From Erysipelotrichaceae bacterium (GTDB lineage Bacteria; Bacillota_I; Bacilli_A; Erysipelotrichales; Erysipelotrichaceae): a stretch of 64,000 nucleotides of DNA. The stretch spans positions 1 to 64,000 of the forward strand of contig JAFRAB010000033.1 of the NCBI GenBank assembly GCA_017405675.1. The letters are read 5' to 3'. The notes beneath the pieces were generated by a model. The model worked only from the letters and a program-made list of their open reading frames with translations, did not search any database and was not told where the DNA came from. The translations under genes were made by a program, and so were the position numbers. This document shows positions 51,948 through 60,804 of this stretch, one piece after another; positions within the stretch are counted from its first letter, which is position 1; every line of letters begins with the position of its first letter.

Positions 51948-52259
51948 ATGTACGCAATTATTGAAACAGGCGGCAAGCAGTTAAGAGTTGAAGAGGGTCA
52001 GGAAATCTACGTTGAAAAGTTAGATGCTGAAGCTGGTGCTGAAGTTGTCTTCGACAAGGTTGTTCTGGTTTCCGATAAGACTGCTAAGGTTGGTGCTCCA
52101 TATGTTAAGGGTGCCAAGGTAACTGCAGAAGTCAATAAGCAGGGTAAGGGCAAAAAGATCATGATCTTCAAGTATAAACCTAAAAAAGGTTCTACTCGCA
52201 GACGTCAGGGTCATCGTCAGCCATATACCAAGTTAACTATTAAGTCTATTGAGGCTTAA
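51948..52259 (+). CDS. rplU: 50S ribosomal protein L21
   Basis: A 103-residue ribosomal protein that binds 23S rRNA. It starts [18 protein letters not shown] and ends with the basic [23 protein letters not shown], both diagnostic. AGGAGGTG precedes the ATG. First gene of rplU-prp-rpmA, the order in Bacillota. Confidence 0.97.
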   Translation: MYAIIETGGKQLRVEEGQEIYVEKLDAEAGAEVVFDKVVLVSDKTAKVGAPYVKGAKVTAEVNKQGKGKKIMIFKYKPKKGSTRRRQGHRQPYTKLTIKSIEA

Positions 52260-52261
52260 TT

Positions 52262-52582
52262 ATGATCTGGGTTAAATATCAGACCCGTAACGACGCATTT
52301 GTTTCGCTCGATATTTCAGGACATGCCAGATTCCGGGAGGAAGGACAGGACATCGTCTGTGCGGCAGCATCCCTGACAGGTATAGGCCTGCTGAACGCGA
52401 TTGATGAAATGGAGCCGGACAGCTGCGAATTGATTAAGGAAGACAATCACATCCATGTGCAGGTACTGCAGGACAGTGAGAAGCTTCAGACCATTCTTAC
52501 AGCATCGTATCATATGTACAAAACACTCGAGTACAGATTCAGCATGTATGTAAGAGTTAGAAAAACGGAGGTAAAATCATGA
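52262..52582 (+). CDS. prp: ribosomal-processing cysteine protease Prp
   Basis: Protease that removes the N-terminal extension from ribosomal protein L27 in Bacillota and related groups. The 106 residues include SGHARF with the catalytic His and [18 protein letters not shown] with the catalytic Cys, the family signature. It lies between rplU and rpmA and overlaps rpmA by 4 nt. Its substrate site is visible in the adjacent L27. Confidence 0.94.
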   Translation: MIWVKYQTRNDAFVSLDISGHARFREEGQDIVCAAASLTGIGLLNAIDEMEPDSCELIKEDNHIHVQVLQDSEKLQTILTASYHMYKTLEYRFSMYVRVRKTEVKS

Positions 52583-52863
52583 GATTTGTATTAGATATCC
52601 AAATGTTCGCATCTAAAAAAGGTGTAGGTTCTACCAAGAACGGACGTGACTCAGAATCTAAACGCTTAGGTGCCAAGAAGGCTGATGGACAGTTTACCAA
52701 CGCTGGTTCAATCATTTACCGTCAGAGAGGAACAAAGATCCATCCTGGCGTTAATGTAGGACGCGGTGGAGATGATACCTTATTTGCTTTATGTGCCGGC
52801 ATCGTTAAGTACGAAAGACTCGGCAAGGATAAGAAACAGGTATCTGTTTATCCGGTAGCTTAA
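52579..52863 (+). CDS. rpmA: 50S ribosomal protein L27 with cleavable N-terminus
   Basis: A 94-residue precursor of L27, located near the peptidyl-transferase centre. The N-terminus [18 protein letters not shown] holds the Prp cleavage motif (cut after QMF, before ASKKG). The mature part shows [26 protein letters not shown] and [28 protein letters not shown] precedes the ATG. It closes the L21 operon. Confidence 0.97.
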   Translation: MRFVLDIQMFASKKGVGSTKNGRDSESKRLGAKKADGQFTNAGSIIYRQRGTKIHPGVNVGRGGDDTLFALCAGIVKYERLGKDKKQVSVYPVA

Positions 52864-52874
52864 TTCAAGACAGT

Positions 52875-52899
52875 AAGGGCGAGTTATTCGCTCTTTTGT
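52875..52899 (+). terminator. terminator after rpmA
   Basis: An 8-bp stem AAGGGCGA (52875-52882) with TCGCTCTT (52888-52895), one G-U pair, then Ts. Confidence 0.8.
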
Positions 52900-52915
52900 T
52901 TAGCGAGGGTGCACG

Positions 52916-52944
52916 TTGAGTTATGCATCCAAACATAGTATTAT
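52916..52944 (+). promoter_or_regulatory. promoter of obgE
   Basis: TTGAGT (52916-52921), 17 bp, TATTAT (52939-52944); leader of about 19 nt. Confidence 0.6.
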
Positions 52945-52969
52945 TAAAAAGGAAAGTCAGTAGGTAATT

Positions 52970-54259
52970 ATGCATTTTATTGATCAGACATCATTGATTT
53001 TAAAGGCTGGAAATGGCGGTGACGGTATCGTCTCTTTCAGGCGTGAAAAACATGTTCCTTTAGGGGGACCTTTTGGCGGTGACGGCGGTAAGGGCGGCAG
53101 TATTATTTTTGAAGTTGATACGCATAAAAGCACGCTGCTGGACCTGCATTTTTTAAAGATGATAACAGCACAGTCAGGCGAAAACGGCAAGACCAAGAAG
53201 ATGCATGGCGCTGACGGTGAGGATAAGATAGTCAAGGTACCGTTAGGTACGGTTGTAAGAGATAAGAGCGATAAGCGTATTATCGCCGACCTGACCCATC
53301 CGGGTCAGCAGGCCGTAATAGCCAGAGGCGGCAAAGGCGGCCGCGGCAACTTCCATTTCAAGTCTGCCCGCAATCCGGCTCCGGATTTTTCGGAGAAGGG
53401 TGAAGAAGGACAGCAGCTGGAAGTTGAAATCGAACTTAAACTGCTGGCTGATGTAGGACTGGTGGGTTTCCCTTCAGTAGGAAAGAGCACCATCCTGTCA
53501 GTTGTGTCAGCCGCCAGACCGGAAATTGCTGATTATCCGTTTACGACGCTTGTTCCTAATCTGGGCGTTGTCAGAGTACCTGACGGACGTTCATTTGTCC
53601 TGGCTGATATGCCGGGACTGATCGAGGGAGCTTCCCAGGGCAAGGGCCTTGGCTTTGATTTCCTCAGACATATTGAAAGAACCAGAGTACTGATCCATGT
53701 ATTGGACATGTCTCCTGCATCAGGCAGAGATCCTCTGGAAGATTATGAAATCATTAACAACGAAATGGGTACTTACCGTTTCAATCTGCTGCAGAGACCG
53801 CAGATCGTAGTAGCGAATAAAATGGATGAAGAAGGAGCCGAAGAAAATCTGGAAAGATTCAGACAGGCTCATCCTGATCTGGAAGTATTCCCGACTACGG
53901 CACTTATTGCGGAAGGATTGCAGGATGTTCTTTACAGAGCAGCCGACCTCCTGGATGTAACTGAACCATTCCCGTTAGAGCAGGATGAAAACATCGGTGT
54001 ACTCTATAAGTTTGAACCTGAGCCGGAGCCGTTTACCATCAGAAATCTGGGTAACGGTCAGTGGATCGTTGAAGGCGATGAGATCAACCGCCTGTTCTCC
54101 AGAACTGATTTTGAAAACGAACAGCAGGTTATGCAGTTCGGAATCGCTCTGCGAAAGCTGGGCGTTGACGCGGCTTTGCGTGAAAAAGGTATCAGGGAAA
54201 AAGATACGGTATTCATCAATGACTTCGGCTTTGAGTTTAGTGATATGGAAGAAGAGTAG
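52970..54259 (+). CDS. obgE: GTPase Obg (CgtA)
   Basis: Essential GTPase acting on 50S assembly and linked to (p)ppGpp signalling. The 429 residues have the glycine-rich Obg fold (GNGGDGIVSFRREKHVPLGGPFGGDGG, GGRGN), the G domain with GFPSVGKST from about residue 166, DMPGLIEGAS, NKMDEEG and SALIAEG-like TTALIAEG, and a C-terminal OCT domain typical of Gram-positive Obg. It is followed by ruvA 10 nt later. Order rpmA-obgE is conserved. Confidence 0.96.
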   Translation: MHFIDQTSLILKAGNGGDGIVSFRREKHVPLGGPFGGDGGKGGSIIFEVDTHKSTLLDLHFLKMITAQSGENGKTKKMHGADGEDKIVKVPLGTVVRDKSDKRIIADLTHPGQQAVIARGGKGGRGNFHFKSARNPAPDFSEKGEEGQQLEVEIELKLLADVGLVGFPSVGKSTILSVVSAARPEIADYPFTTLVPNLGVVRVPDGRSFVLADMPGLIEGASQGKGLGFDFLRHIERTRVLIHVLDMSPASGRDPLEDYEIINNEMGTYRFNLLQRPQIVVANKMDEEGAEENLERFRQAHPDLEVFPTTALIAEGLQDVLYRAADLLDVTEPFPLEQDENIGVLYKFEPEPEPFTIRNLGNGQWIVEGDEINRLFSRTDFENEQQVMQFGIALRKLGVDAALREKGIREKDTVFINDFGFEFSDMEEE

Positions 54260-54269
54260 GTGATAGCTG

Positions 54270-54851
54270 ATGATCAGATTTATTAGAGGAACGGTTTATT
54301 CGTTTGGCCTTGACTATGTAATCATTGACTGCAACGGTGTTGGTTATTACATCAGTTTTACTCATCAGGATATGCTGTCACTGGGACAGACAGTTACCAT
54401 ATTTACCTATCAGCAGTTCCGTGAGGATGCTCAGGTGCTGTATGGTTTCCTTGACATAAAGGAACTTGAACTGTTTGAAAAACTGATTTCAGTAAAGGGC
54501 TTAGGTCCTAAGACGGCTATGAACATGCTTTCAGCCGCCAGATATACTGATATCATAAGTGCAATCGAAAACGGTGAGGTGGAATTCCTGACCAGACTGC
54601 CGTCACTTGGCAGCAAGACCAGCCGTCAGATCATTCTGGACCTGAAGGGCAAGCTTGTTGAAGATGAAAAGGCAGCCGGAACAAAGAATACCATTGAACT
54701 TGAAGAAGCTGTATCAGGTCTGAAATCCTTAGGATATAAAGCCTATGAGATCAATACAGTATTGCCGGAACTCAGAAAAAATAGCGGTGCTACCGCTGAG
54801 GAACTTCTGAGAGAAGGATTAAGGCTTATAATGCGGCGTAAGGGAGGATAG
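54270..54851 (+). CDS. ruvA: Holliday junction DNA helicase subunit RuvA
   Basis: Binds Holliday junctions and guides RuvB for branch migration. The 193 residues show the OB domain ([26 protein letters not shown]), the two helix-hairpin-helix stretches ([16 protein letters not shown] and [20 protein letters not shown]) and a C-terminal RuvB-contacting domain ([17 protein letters not shown]). GTAGGTGA-like sequence precedes the ATG. ruvB starts 2 nt after its stop. Confidence 0.96.
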   Translation: MIRFIRGTVYSFGLDYVIIDCNGVGYYISFTHQDMLSLGQTVTIFTYQQFREDAQVLYGFLDIKELELFEKLISVKGLGPKTAMNMLSAARYTDIISAIENGEVEFLTRLPSLGSKTSRQIILDLKGKLVEDEKAAGTKNTIELEEAVSGLKSLGYKAYEINTVLPELRKNSGATAEELLREGLRLIMRRKGG

Positions 54852-54853
54852 AC

Positions 54854-55861
54854 ATGGACAGACTGATGAATGCAGACAAGAGCATAACAGATGATGAAGC
54901 CAGTCTGAGACCTACGACGCTTGATACTTACGTGGGACAAAGCGGCATCAAGGCTAATCTCAGGATATACATGGAAGCAGCCAAGAAAAGAAATGAAACG
55001 CTTGACCATGTGCTGCTGTATGGGCCTCCTGGACTGGGAAAAACGACGCTGGCTTACATAATCGCCAATGAAATGGGCGGCAGCATCAGAATAACCTCAG
55101 GACCTTCCATTGAGAAGAGCGGGGATCTGGCAGCTATCCTTTCATCAATAAATCCGGGTGACATTCTGTTCATAGATGAAATTCACCGCCTGCCTAAGCA
55201 GGTTGAGGAAGTACTGTATCCGGCAATGGAAGACTTTGCCATCGATGTAGTGGTCGGCAAGGATTCTTCAGCACGTACATTAAGACTGGAACTGCCACCG
55301 TTTACTCTGGTTGGAGCTACTACCAGGGCAGGCGATATAACCGCTCCTTTACGTGACAGATTCGGTATTATCAATAAACTGGACTACTATTCAACTGATG
55401 AGCTGTCACAGATCATCAAGAGGACAGCCCGCGTGCTTGAAACGGGCATTACCGATGATGCAGTCGTGGAACTGGCAACCCGTTCCAGAGGCACACCGCG
55501 TATCGCCAACAGGCTTTTCAGAAGGGTAAGAGACTTTGCTCAGATCCTCAGAGATGACGGAACGATCGATCTGGAAATTGCCAATCTGGCACTGGACCGA
55601 CTGAAAGTAGACAAGCTGGGACTGGACGATGTAGACCAGAGATATATTATGGGCATCATTCAGCGTTTCAAGGGCGGCCCGGTAGGGGTTGAAGCCTTGG
55701 CCAACAGCATTGCAGAGGAAATAACGACTCTGGAAGATGTCTACGAACCATATCTGCTGCAGATAGGTTTTATCCAGCGTACTCCACGCGGACGTATCGC
55801 TACGACGAAGGCTTACGAGCATTTCGGCATACCTGTGCAGCAGGATCTGTTTTCACTTTAA
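54854..55861 (+). CDS. ruvB: Holliday junction DNA helicase motor RuvB
   Basis: Hexameric AAA+ ATPase that drives branch migration with RuvA. The 335 residues carry [12 protein letters not shown], Walker [10 protein letters not shown] (about 57-65), Walker [10 protein letters not shown], sensor [18 protein letters not shown] and the C-terminal winged helix ([17 protein letters not shown]). It follows GGGAGG at the ruvA end. Its stop codon begins a terminator. Confidence 0.97.
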   Translation: MDRLMNADKSITDDEASLRPTTLDTYVGQSGIKANLRIYMEAAKKRNETLDHVLLYGPPGLGKTTLAYIIANEMGGSIRITSGPSIEKSGDLAAILSSINPGDILFIDEIHRLPKQVEEVLYPAMEDFAIDVVVGKDSSARTLRLELPPFTLVGATTRAGDITAPLRDRFGIINKLDYYSTDELSQIIKRTARVLETGITDDAVVELATRSRGTPRIANRLFRRVRDFAQILRDDGTIDLEIANLALDRLKVDKLGLDDVDQRYIMGIIQRFKGGPVGVEALANSIAEEITTLEDVYEPYLLQIGFIQRTPRGRIATTKAYEHFGIPVQQDLFSL

Positions 55862-55884
55862 TGGCACACTGTGCCATTTTTTTC
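55860..55884 (+). terminator. terminator overlapping the ruvB stop codon
   Basis: Perfect 8-bp stem AATGGCAC (55860-55867) with GTGCCATT (55871-55878), 3-nt loop, then a long T-run. Confidence 0.92.
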
Positions 55885-55909
55885 TCTTTATATTTATTTC
55901 GTGTTAACA

Positions 55910-55915
55910 TATAAT
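55910..55915 (+). promoter_or_regulatory. -10 element of the murG-murB-divIB unit
   Basis: TATAAT at 55910-55915 with a weak TTTATA 17 bp upstream. The predicted leader is about 12 nt and contains GGTGAT before the murG ATG. Confidence 0.55.
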
Positions 55916-55933
55916 AAACGTGGTGATTATTTC

Positions 55934-57022
55934 ATGAAAGTACTTATCGCAACAGGCGGAACAGGCGGACATATCTATCCTGCCATTTCCTTAGCTGATT
56001 ATCTTGCCAAGAACTATAAAAACATGAGTTTCATGTTCGTAGGTAATTCAGACAGAATGGAAAGCACGATAATTCCGGAATTGGGTTATCGTTTTTTAGG
56101 TATTACGGCAGCCAAGTTCAACGGTGCAAATAATAAACTAGGTGCCTTGAAAACCTTATACAGATCTTATAAGGAATGCATCAGGGTCGTTGAAAGCTTT
56201 CAGCCTGATATCATCGTCGGCTTTGGCGGATACGTTACAGTTCCGGTTATCATGGCCGGTGTTCACTGCGGGGTTAAGACTGTAATTCATGAACAGAATT
56301 CCTTTGCCGGCATGGCCAACAAGGCGTTAAGTCATTTTGTTAGCAAGGTCATTACCGTTTACCCGAATGTTGCTGAATCGTTCCCTAAGCGCAAGGTCGT
56401 TAATCTGGGCAATCCGCGTGAAAGTGCGGTTTTGGATCTGACCGTAGACAAGAGAACACTGGAACAGTTCGGTTTTGACATCAGCAAAAAGACGCTTCTG
56501 ATCGTCATGGGATCTTTGGGTTCCGTAACTGTCAATCAGAAGATGACTGAGATCCTGAGCAGAATGAAGGAAAAGAACTATAACGTTATATATGTTACGG
56601 GTAAGAACAATTACGATGACATGATCCGGAAGGTTTCCGAAAGTGAAAATGTCAGGATCGTTCCTTATATCGATCAGTTCAGAGTTGCCAGCGCCTGTGA
56701 TCTGATTATTTCACGCGGCGGGGCTACCAGTGCCTGTGAATACATGGCTCTTGGACTGCCGTCAATAATCGTTCCAAGCCCATATGTTACCAATAATCAC
56801 CAGTACTACAATGCCAAGAGCATGGTTGATAACGGTGCCAGTTTCCTTATCGAAGAAAAGGATCTGGACGCTGATGTTCTGCTTGACAAGGTTGATGAAC
56901 TTCTTGGTGATGACATGAAGCTGCAGAACATGTCAAAAGCCGCCAGGGCAATGTCCCATCCTTATGCAGCCAGGGACATCAGTGAATTACTGTTTAAAGT
57001 AGCAGGTATTGAACATGAATGA
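55934..57022 (+). CDS. murG: MurG N-acetylglucosaminyltransferase
   Basis: Peripheral membrane enzyme that adds GlcNAc to lipid I to make lipid II. The 362 residues begin with the G-loop GGTGGHIYPAISLADYL, continue with GFGGYVTVPV and HEQNSFAGMANK, and have the second glycine loop and the UDP-GlcNAc site SRGGATSACEYMALGLPSIIVPSPYVTNNHQ. Start ATG 55934 fits the family opening; the upstream in-frame extension lies in the terminator. Starts the second dcw block. Confidence 0.96.
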   Translation: MKVLIATGGTGGHIYPAISLADYLAKNYKNMSFMFVGNSDRMESTIIPELGYRFLGITAAKFNGANNKLGALKTLYRSYKECIRVVESFQPDIIVGFGGYVTVPVIMAGVHCGVKTVIHEQNSFAGMANKALSHFVSKVITVYPNVAESFPKRKVVNLGNPRESAVLDLTVDKRTLEQFGFDISKKTLLIVMGSLGSVTVNQKMTEILSRMKEKNYNVIYVTGKNNYDDMIRKVSESENVRIVPYIDQFRVASACDLIISRGGATSACEYMALGLPSIIVPSPYVTNNHQYYNAKSMVDNGASFLIEEKDLDADVLLDKVDELLGDDMKLQNMSKAARAMSHPYAARDISELLFKVAGIEHE

Positions 57023-57917
57023 TTTTATATATAAACTCCAGCAGTTCGGCGATGTAGAGGAGAATGTGTCTTTTACACGCCTTACAACATATAAAGCCGG
57101 CGGAACGGCTCATTACGTGGTATATCCGCGCAGTATTTTTGATCTGCAGTCCGTTTTGGGACTCTGCAGGGAAAACGGCGTTGATTATAAAGTGTTCGGA
57201 AACGGATCAAACATTCTGTGTTCCGATGATTTTTATGACGGTGTCATAATCAGGCTTAACCGCTTCCTTAACCAGTTCCATTATGAAAACAATGAACTGG
57301 TAGCCCGGGCAGGATGCTACATCATTGCTCTGGCCTATGACGCCATGAAAAATAACCTTTCAGGACTGGAATTTGCCAGCGGTATCCCGGGTACTCTGGG
57401 GGGCTGTCTGTTCATGAATGCCGGTGCCTATAAGGTTTCAATGTCAGATGTAGTTACGGAAGTACAGGTTCTGATGGGAAATGAGATCGTCTGGATCAGC
57501 AATGCTGAATGTGAATTCGGCTACCGCAGTTCAATCTTCCAGAAGCATCCTGACTGGATCATTCTGGCTGCCAGGATCCAGCTGACACCGGGCAATAAGG
57601 AAGAAATCCAGAAGATCATGAATGCCCGTCAGCGGCGCAGATTTGAAACACAGCCGTTGGATATGCCTTCAGCAGGAAGCGTTTTCCGTAACCGTGAAGA
57701 GCATTTCGCCTGGGAATATGTAGATATGATTGGCTACCGCGGCAAGAGCGTAGGCGGTGCCTGTGTGTCTCCTAAGCATTCCAATTTCATAGTAAATGCC
57801 GGTAATGCCACAGGAAGCGACATTCTCAGACTTATTGAAGAAATACAGAGAGAGGTTCAGCAGCAGTTTGGTGTTGAACTGATGATGGAAGTGGAGAAAT
57901 TTAATTGGAAGAAGTAA
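57015..57917 (+). CDS. murB: UDP-N-acetylenolpyruvoylglucosamine reductase
   Basis: FAD-dependent reductase that makes UDP-MurNAc. The 300 residues show TTYKAGGTAHYVVYP, VFGNGSNILCSD, LEFASGIPGTLGGCLFMNAGAY, PSAGSVFRN with the active-site Ser and a final EVEKFNW with the catalytic Glu. ATG 57015 overlaps the murG end by 8 nt; a TTG two codons earlier is less likely. murG-murB-divIB is the order in Bacillus. Confidence 0.96.
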   Translation: MNDFIYKLQQFGDVEENVSFTRLTTYKAGGTAHYVVYPRSIFDLQSVLGLCRENGVDYKVFGNGSNILCSDDFYDGVIIRLNRFLNQFHYENNELVARAGCYIIALAYDAMKNNLSGLEFASGIPGTLGGCLFMNAGAYKVSMSDVVTEVQVLMGNEIVWISNAECEFGYRSSIFQKHPDWIILAARIQLTPGNKEEIQKIMNARQRRRFETQPLDMPSAGSVFRNREEHFAWEYVDMIGYRGKSVGGACVSPKHSNFIVNAGNATGSDILRLIEEIQREVQQQFGVELMMEVEKFNWKK

Positions 57918-58825
57918 ATCAGGAGATTCTGGAACCAAGAGAAGAATATCAGCAGGAAGTTGAAGCCGGAATAAACATCATCCGTCAGAAGGTTGATCTG
58001 GAAAAAGCCAGGAAAAAGCTTATTGCCAGAAAAAAGGTTTATTCCATTCTGCTGCTGGCAGGAATAATCGGATTCATAGGTCTGATGTTTTTTGTTTATC
58101 TTCTGACACCGGCTTCAAATGTCAGAAGTGTCAAGATCCTTAATAATAATTATCTTTCAGACGAATATATCCAGGAGCTGACAGGCATTTCGACCAAGAG
58201 CGAATATGTGCTGCTGTTCCCTGGTTTAAAGGCATACAAGGCATCCCGAAGTCCGCTGATCAATAATGTGAAGATTACCAGAGGTCCCAGCAAGACCGTA
58301 ATAATCGATGTTGAGGAAAATCCGATTATGGGCTATCGCTTCAAGGACAACATGGAACTTGTGCTTGGTGACGGATCAATCATCAAGTTTGATCAGAAAT
58401 ATGTTAAGGGAATCACAATATTGCCGCTGTTTATGAACGTAAAGGATGAAAAGGTGGCGCAGGTAGCTACTCAGATGAACCGTCTGGATTTCGATACGGT
58501 ATCCCGAATCGCCGAGGTAAGGGATTTCTCTATGAGTTATGACAGCGATATGGTAAAATTTGTTATGGATGATGGGTATGAGGTATATACATCACTTGAT
58601 GGAATACCGTTACTGGTAAACTATCTGGATATCATAACAACGACGACAAGTCCTAACAGATGTGTATATCTGGATTACGATCACAATAATGCAATTGTAA
58701 GAAACTGCCGGGAGATAGAAAAAATAGCTGATAAGACTCCTGAAGAAGAAGCACAGCAGAATCAGTCTGAGCGGCAGGAAAGCGAACAGACAGAACAGCA
58801 GGAAGCCCCTGCAGAAGGAGAATAG
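57905..58825 (+). CDS. divIB: cell division protein DivIB/FtsQ
   Basis: Bitopic septum protein that partners FtsL and DivIC. The 306 residues have a basic cytoplasmic part, a membrane helix (about 47-69), a POTRA domain (SNVRSVKILNNNYLSDEYIQELTGI) and the beta domain, then a Gln/Glu-rich tail. The start appears to be TTG 57905, 8 nt after GGAG and overlapping murB by 13 nt; no later Met precedes the membrane helix. Family assignment is by topology, POTRA pattern and position. Confidence 0.9.
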   Translation: MEEVNQEILEPREEYQQEVEAGINIIRQKVDLEKARKKLIARKKVYSILLLAGIIGFIGLMFFVYLLTPASNVRSVKILNNNYLSDEYIQELTGISTKSEYVLLFPGLKAYKASRSPLINNVKITRGPSKTVIIDVEENPIMGYRFKDNMELVLGDGSIIKFDQKYVKGITILPLFMNVKDEKVAQVATQMNRLDFDTVSRIAEVRDFSMSYDSDMVKFVMDDGYEVYTSLDGIPLLVNYLDIITTTTSPNRCVYLDYDHNNAIVRNCREIEKIADKTPEEEAQQNQSERQESEQTEQQEAPAEGE

Positions 58826-58828
58826 AGA

Positions 58829-59182
58829 ATGAAATCAGATACTAGATTAGGTGGAATTAATGTTTCAGTGCAGGCAGTTGCTTCAATGACCGGTGCCATC
58901 GTAAGCGAATGCTACGGTGTTGTTGGCATGGCTTCCAAGAAGTTCTTCAAGGATGGTCTGGCTGTTCTGCTGAGACAGGAAAACTATTCAAAGGGAGTAG
59001 TAGTCAAGGAGACCAAGGAAGGTCTTGAACTGGAGATTTATGTAATAATCTGCTATGGAGTAAGAATTACAGAAGTCGTTTCAGAAATACAGAAGAAAGT
59101 GAAATATCAGCTTGGTAAGACCCTGGACATGGATATTACTGCTATTAATGTATTCGTACAGGGTGTTAAAGTAGTTGATTAA
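58829..59182 (+). CDS. yloU: Asp23/Gls24 family protein (YloU-like)
   Basis: A 117-residue Asp23-family protein. GGINVSVQAVASMTGAIVSECYGVVGMASK and ITEVVSEIQKKVKYQLGKTL ... INVFVQGV are the family's alpha/beta pattern. Members are linked to cell-envelope stress and to fatty-acid kinase, and YloU stands directly before the DAK-domain gene yloV in Bacillus, as here. GAAGGAGAA at the divIB end serves as ribosome site. Precise function unknown. Confidence 0.9.
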   Translation: MKSDTRLGGINVSVQAVASMTGAIVSECYGVVGMASKKFFKDGLAVLLRQENYSKGVVVKETKEGLELEIYVIICYGVRITEVVSEIQKKVKYQLGKTLDMDITAINVFVQGVKVVD

Positions 59183-59192
59183 GGTGACCGCT

Positions 59193-60773
59193 ATGAACAC
59201 GATGAATTGTACGGAATTTAAGGAAATGCTGGTCAGCGGTGCCAATAATCTGGCCAACCAGCATGAACATATCAACTCACTGAACGTTTTCCCTGTTCCT
59301 GACGGAGATACAGGGACTAACATGAATATGACTTTTGGCTCAGGTGTAAAGGAAGTCTGCAAGCTGATGAATGACAATGTCGGCGAAACAGCCAAGGCTC
59401 TGGGGAAAAACATGTTAATGAGCGCCAGAGGAAACTCAGGTGTTATTCTGTCTCAGATCTTCAAGGGTATTTACAGATCCCTGGATCAGAAGCAGACTGT
59501 AACGGCTGAAGATTTCTGCATCGCCTTCGAAAACGGTGCCAAGGTTGCCTATAAGGCTGTCATGAAGCCTGTTGAAGGAACGATCCTGACTGTTGTCAGA
59601 GAATCAAGTGAAGATGCCAGTCGCTATTTCAGCATGAATAAGAACTGCACGATCGAGCAGTATTTCGATGTGCTGACTGAAAAAGCCAGAAAGTCACTGG
59701 ATAATACTCCTGAATTGCTTCCGGTTCTCAAGGAAGTCGGTGTAGTGGACTCCGGCGGTGCTGGTTATGTGTCAATTCTGGAAGGCTTCAGCAGATATCT
59801 GCATGGCAATCCTGTACTGGCACGGGATCAGGAAGCCGCTGAAAGCAAGGAAAGAGGCTACTGCATTGAAGTGATGTTAAAAGTCAGAAACAAGGCTTTC
59901 AGCTTTGACAGCTTCAAAAAGAGCATGAATAAAAACGGCAGTGTAATTAACTGCGTTTATGAGGATGATACGGTAAGAGCTCATGTACATACTCTGAAAC
60001 CTGGTGACGTCCTTAACAGATGTCAGAGTGAAGGTGTTCTGGAAACCATCAAGATCGAGAACCTGGAAATTGAGCATCATGAAACCCTGGATTATACAGT
60101 TAAGGAAGTTGAAAACGTCAGATATGCGACCGTTTCAGTAGTAAACGGAAAGGGCATTGAAGATATGTTCCGTCAGTTAGGTGTGGAATATTTCATCAGC
60201 GGCGGACAGACCATGAATCCGGCAGCCGGTGATTTCGTTGAACTGATCAGAAACATCCACGCCGACAATGTCTTCATCCTGCCAAATAACGGCAATATCA
60301 TCATGGCTGCTCAGCAGGCTAAGAAGACATTAAAGGACAGAAATGTTACTGTCATTGAAACCAGAAGCATTCCGGAAGGCTTAAGTGCATGTATGGCCTT
60401 CAGCGGTGAGACTGATGTTGAAAGCAATACGGCAAACATGCTTGATGCTGTAGCTGCCGTTAAGACCGGATCAGTCACCAATGCTGTAAAAGATACCAGC
60501 TATAACAATGTGGCCATCAGCAAGGATGACTTCATGGGCATCTTCGGAAAGGATATTGTGGTATCCAACAAAGACCTGATGGATGTAACCAGAAAGCTTC
60601 TCGATGCCATGATCGATGAGGACAGTTCCTATGTAACCGTTATTTACGGACATGGTGCCGACAAGACCAAAGCTGCCGAAATCGAAAAATACATATCAGA
60701 TAAATACCAGCTTGACTGCGGTGTAACCGACGGTCAGCAGGATCTATATCCGTTTATAATCGGAGTTGAATAA
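59193..60773 (+). CDS. yloV: DAK-domain fatty acid kinase-like protein (YloV/FakA)
   Basis: The 526 residues combine an N-terminal DhaL-type nucleotide-binding domain (NVFPVPDGDTGTNMNMTFGSGV, Asp37/Asp39) with SARGNSGVILSQIFKG, a middle domain containing GVVDSGGAGYV, and a C-terminal EDD-like domain. This matches FakA, which phosphorylates fatty acids held by FakB for use in phospholipid synthesis. ATG 59193 follows AAGGTGA; the ORF can be opened further upstream but that part overlaps yloU. A strong hairpin follows at the stop codon. Confidence 0.92.
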   Translation: MNTMNCTEFKEMLVSGANNLANQHEHINSLNVFPVPDGDTGTNMNMTFGSGVKEVCKLMNDNVGETAKALGKNMLMSARGNSGVILSQIFKGIYRSLDQKQTVTAEDFCIAFENGAKVAYKAVMKPVEGTILTVVRESSEDASRYFSMNKNCTIEQYFDVLTEKARKSLDNTPELLPVLKEVGVVDSGGAGYVSILEGFSRYLHGNPVLARDQEAAESKERGYCIEVMLKVRNKAFSFDSFKKSMNKNGSVINCVYEDDTVRAHVHTLKPGDVLNRCQSEGVLETIKIENLEIEHHETLDYTVKEVENVRYATVSVVNGKGIEDMFRQLGVEYFISGGQTMNPAAGDFVELIRNIHADNVFILPNNGNIIMAAQQAKKTLKDRNVTVIETRSIPEGLSACMAFSGETDVESNTANMLDAVAAVKTGSVTNAVKDTSYNNVAISKDDFMGIFGKDIVVSNKDLMDVTRKLLDAMIDEDSSYVTVIYGHGADKTKAAEIEKYISDKYQLDCGVTDGQQDLYPFIIGVE

Positions 60774-60799
60774 CTATTTGAGTTTCTCAAATAGTTTTT
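60772..60799 (+). terminator. hairpin between yloV and recG
   Basis: Perfect 11-bp stem AACTATTTGAG (60772-60782) with CTCAAATAGTT (60786-60796), 3-nt loop and Ts. It starts within the yloV stop codon and ends only 5-8 nt before the recG ATG, so it is either an attenuator or a structured 5' end for recG. Confidence 0.8.
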
Positions 60800-60804
60800 A
60801 AAAT

